Positions 4,894 to 5,842 of a DNA stretch of 5,842 nt are shown piece after piece. Source of the DNA: Pseudomonadota bacterium (GTDB lineage Bacteria > Pseudomonadota > Alphaproteobacteria > Rhizobiales > Beijerinckiaceae). Position numbers and translations under genes: made by a program. The notes below the pieces were generated by a model. The model saw only the letters and a list, made by a program, of their open reading frames with translations, had not been told where the DNA came from and ran no database searches. Each line of letters opens with the position of its first letter. Within the stretch, counting starts at the first letter, position 1. The DNA lies in NCBI GenBank assembly GCA_021780015.1, contig JAJXZN010000106.1, positions 1 through 5,842 of the forward strand. The letters are read 5' to 3'.

Positions 4894-4985
4894 GTTTGAT
4901 CCTTCGAGCGCGGCGCTGCCGCAGCGGCCGGCCCGGCTTTACCCTCTGCAAGAACGAGGGCTTTGCGTTTTTATCGTGGCAGGGC

Positions 4986-5842
4986 TCAATCCTGTAAATC
5001 ACGATAATAGCGCGAAATACGCTCGAACCAATCGTGGCGCGCCTGCAGATGCGCCATGCCGCGGCTGCGCTCCGGCAATTTCAACGTTTCGATCAGCGAT
5101 TCGACCTCGCGCCGCGCCGAAATCTGCGAGGCGGAGAGAGAGCTGCCGCGCATCGCTTCTTCGATCGGGTCGAGCGCGGTGAGGCCGATCGGAAACAATT
5201 CGCGGAAAATCACGCGGTCGTGAAGCCCGTCGGCGGGGCGGAACTTCAATTGGCTGGCGAGCCGCGACAGGCTGCCGGCGATCTGCTTGGCATTGTTCGA
5301 TTGGGTCGAGGACATGCGGTTGCGCACGATGATCCAATCGATGATGCCCTGATCGACCATTTTGCGCTTGCGCCGCGCTTCGAGCACGAGGTCGGCATAT
5401 TGCGCGACCTGGCCGCGCTTGGTGCGATCGTGATGCACGCGCGAAAAGACATCGACGTCGATGAAGGAATCGTTGACCGGCGAGACCAGCGTATCGGCCA
5501 GCGAATGGGCGAGCCGCATCAGGTAGGAATCGCTTGCCGGCGTGTCGATCACGACGAATTCGTATTCGTGCTCGACTTCCGCAATGGCGGTGGCGAAGGC
5601 GCCGAATTCCCAGGTCTCGTTGTCGCGCACATTGTCGGAATTGCCGCGATCGAGCGCATGATGGCGCGGCAGTTCGACGGCCCACGGCGCGCTCGCCGCC
5701 CAGGAAGCGCGGTTTTCGAAGAAGCGCGTCAAGGTCTGCTGGCGGGTGTCGAGATCGATCGTCGCAACGCGAAAGCCGGCCTTCAGCAGGGCGACGCTGA
5801 TGTGAATCGACAGACTCGACTTGCCCGTGCCGCCTTTTTCAT
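4986..5842 (-). CDS. mipZ: Division-plane positioning ATPase MipZ (N-terminus cut by window edge)
   Basis: The frame is open to the right edge, giving 284 residues before TGA; only about 10-15 N-terminal residues are missing (typical MipZ is about 270-300). It belongs to the ParA/MinD family of deviant Walker ATPases: EKGGTGKSS at the start of the visible part is the P-loop, followed by VATIDLDTRQQTLTRFFENR, a stretch diagnostic for MipZ, and VVIDTPASD as the second Walker element. SPVNDSFIDVD, DWIIVRNRMS and DRVIFRELFPIGLT match the MipZ core closely as I recall the Caulobacter protein. MipZ forms gradients from ParB-bound origins and blocks FtsZ assembly away from midcell, using nucleoid DNA binding in the ATP dimer. 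The C-terminus ends in a helical tail rich in aromatic and charged residues. An internal Met at 5732 would drop the P-loop and is not the start. It lies 102 bp upstream of, and codirectional with, the copper chaperone gene. Confidence 0.93.
   Translation of the reverse strand, partial: EKGGTGKSSLSIHISVALLKAGFRVATIDLDTRQQTLTRFFENRASWAASAPWAVELPRHHALDRGNSDNVRDNETWEFGAFATAIAEVEHEYEFVVIDTPASDSYLMRLAHSLADTLVSPVNDSFIDVDVFSRVHHDRTKRGQVAQYADLVLEARRKRKMVDQGIIDWIIVRNRMSSTQSNNAKQIAGSLSRLASQLKFRPADGLHDRVIFRELFPIGLTALDPIEEAMRGSSLSASQISARREVESLIETLKLPERSRGMAHLQARHDWFERISRYYRDLQD

Noticed and set aside
4942..4960. CCCTC/GAGGG hairpin followed at a distance by TTTTT (4968-4972) on the + strand
   Set aside because: The T-run is 7 nt away from the stem, and no + strand gene ends upstream of it; on the - strand, where mipZ ends, there is no T-run after the stem.
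4365..4997. A 210-codon + strand frame opposite the copper chaperone gene
   Set aside because: It is the antisense shadow of a gene with a signal peptide, ribosome binding site and recognisable family, and its own sequence is arginine/glycine-rich without motifs.

Overview
This 5.8 kb window reads as chromosomal DNA of an alphaproteobacterium, probably Hyphomicrobiales (Rhizobiales) and plausibly Beijerinckiaceae/Methylocystaceae. The grounds are high-GC genes, a MipZ-type division ATPase (an alphaproteobacterial hallmark), and a hairpin-rich intergenic repeat of a type I recall from genomes of this order. Genus-level placement is inference.

Left part (1-3597, all + strand). The window opens inside the C-terminal half of a TauE/SafE-type membrane transporter, whose stop codon runs into a structured ~100 bp intergenic repeat. 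A compact cluster follows: modB (molybdate ABC permease, TTG start), modC (molybdate ABC ATPase with a C-terminal Mop/TOBE region, ATGA overlap with modB), a single-domain CinA-N/COG1058 protein with a MoaB/MogA-like fold, and gpt (xanthine phosphoribosyltransferase, ATGA overlap with the preceding gene). No modA binding-protein gene is present between the transporter gene and modB. A near-perfect palindrome sits on the modB ribosome binding site and may be an operator or an RNA hairpin. The theme is molybdate uptake, a molybdopterin-type domain protein and purine salvage.

Middle part (3598-4382). A complete class II tRNA-Leu(UAA) with encoded CCA lies 5 nt downstream of an orphan 5' half of a different tRNA-Leu, which stops inside the anticodon loop. 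Behind the tRNA lies a segment of clearly lower GC with two small overlapping genes (63 and 77 codons) that I do not recognise. Their codon use differs from the neighbours. Together this looks like a small acquired insert or the scar of one at a tRNA locus, although no integrase or att repeat is visible.

Right part (4383-5842, all - strand). A secreted PCu(A)C-like copper chaperone, with most of its canonical copper ligands replaced, is transcribed toward the small genes. Upstream of it in the same direction is mipZ, which lacks only its extreme N-terminus at the window edge. Every stretch over 300 bases carries a gene.
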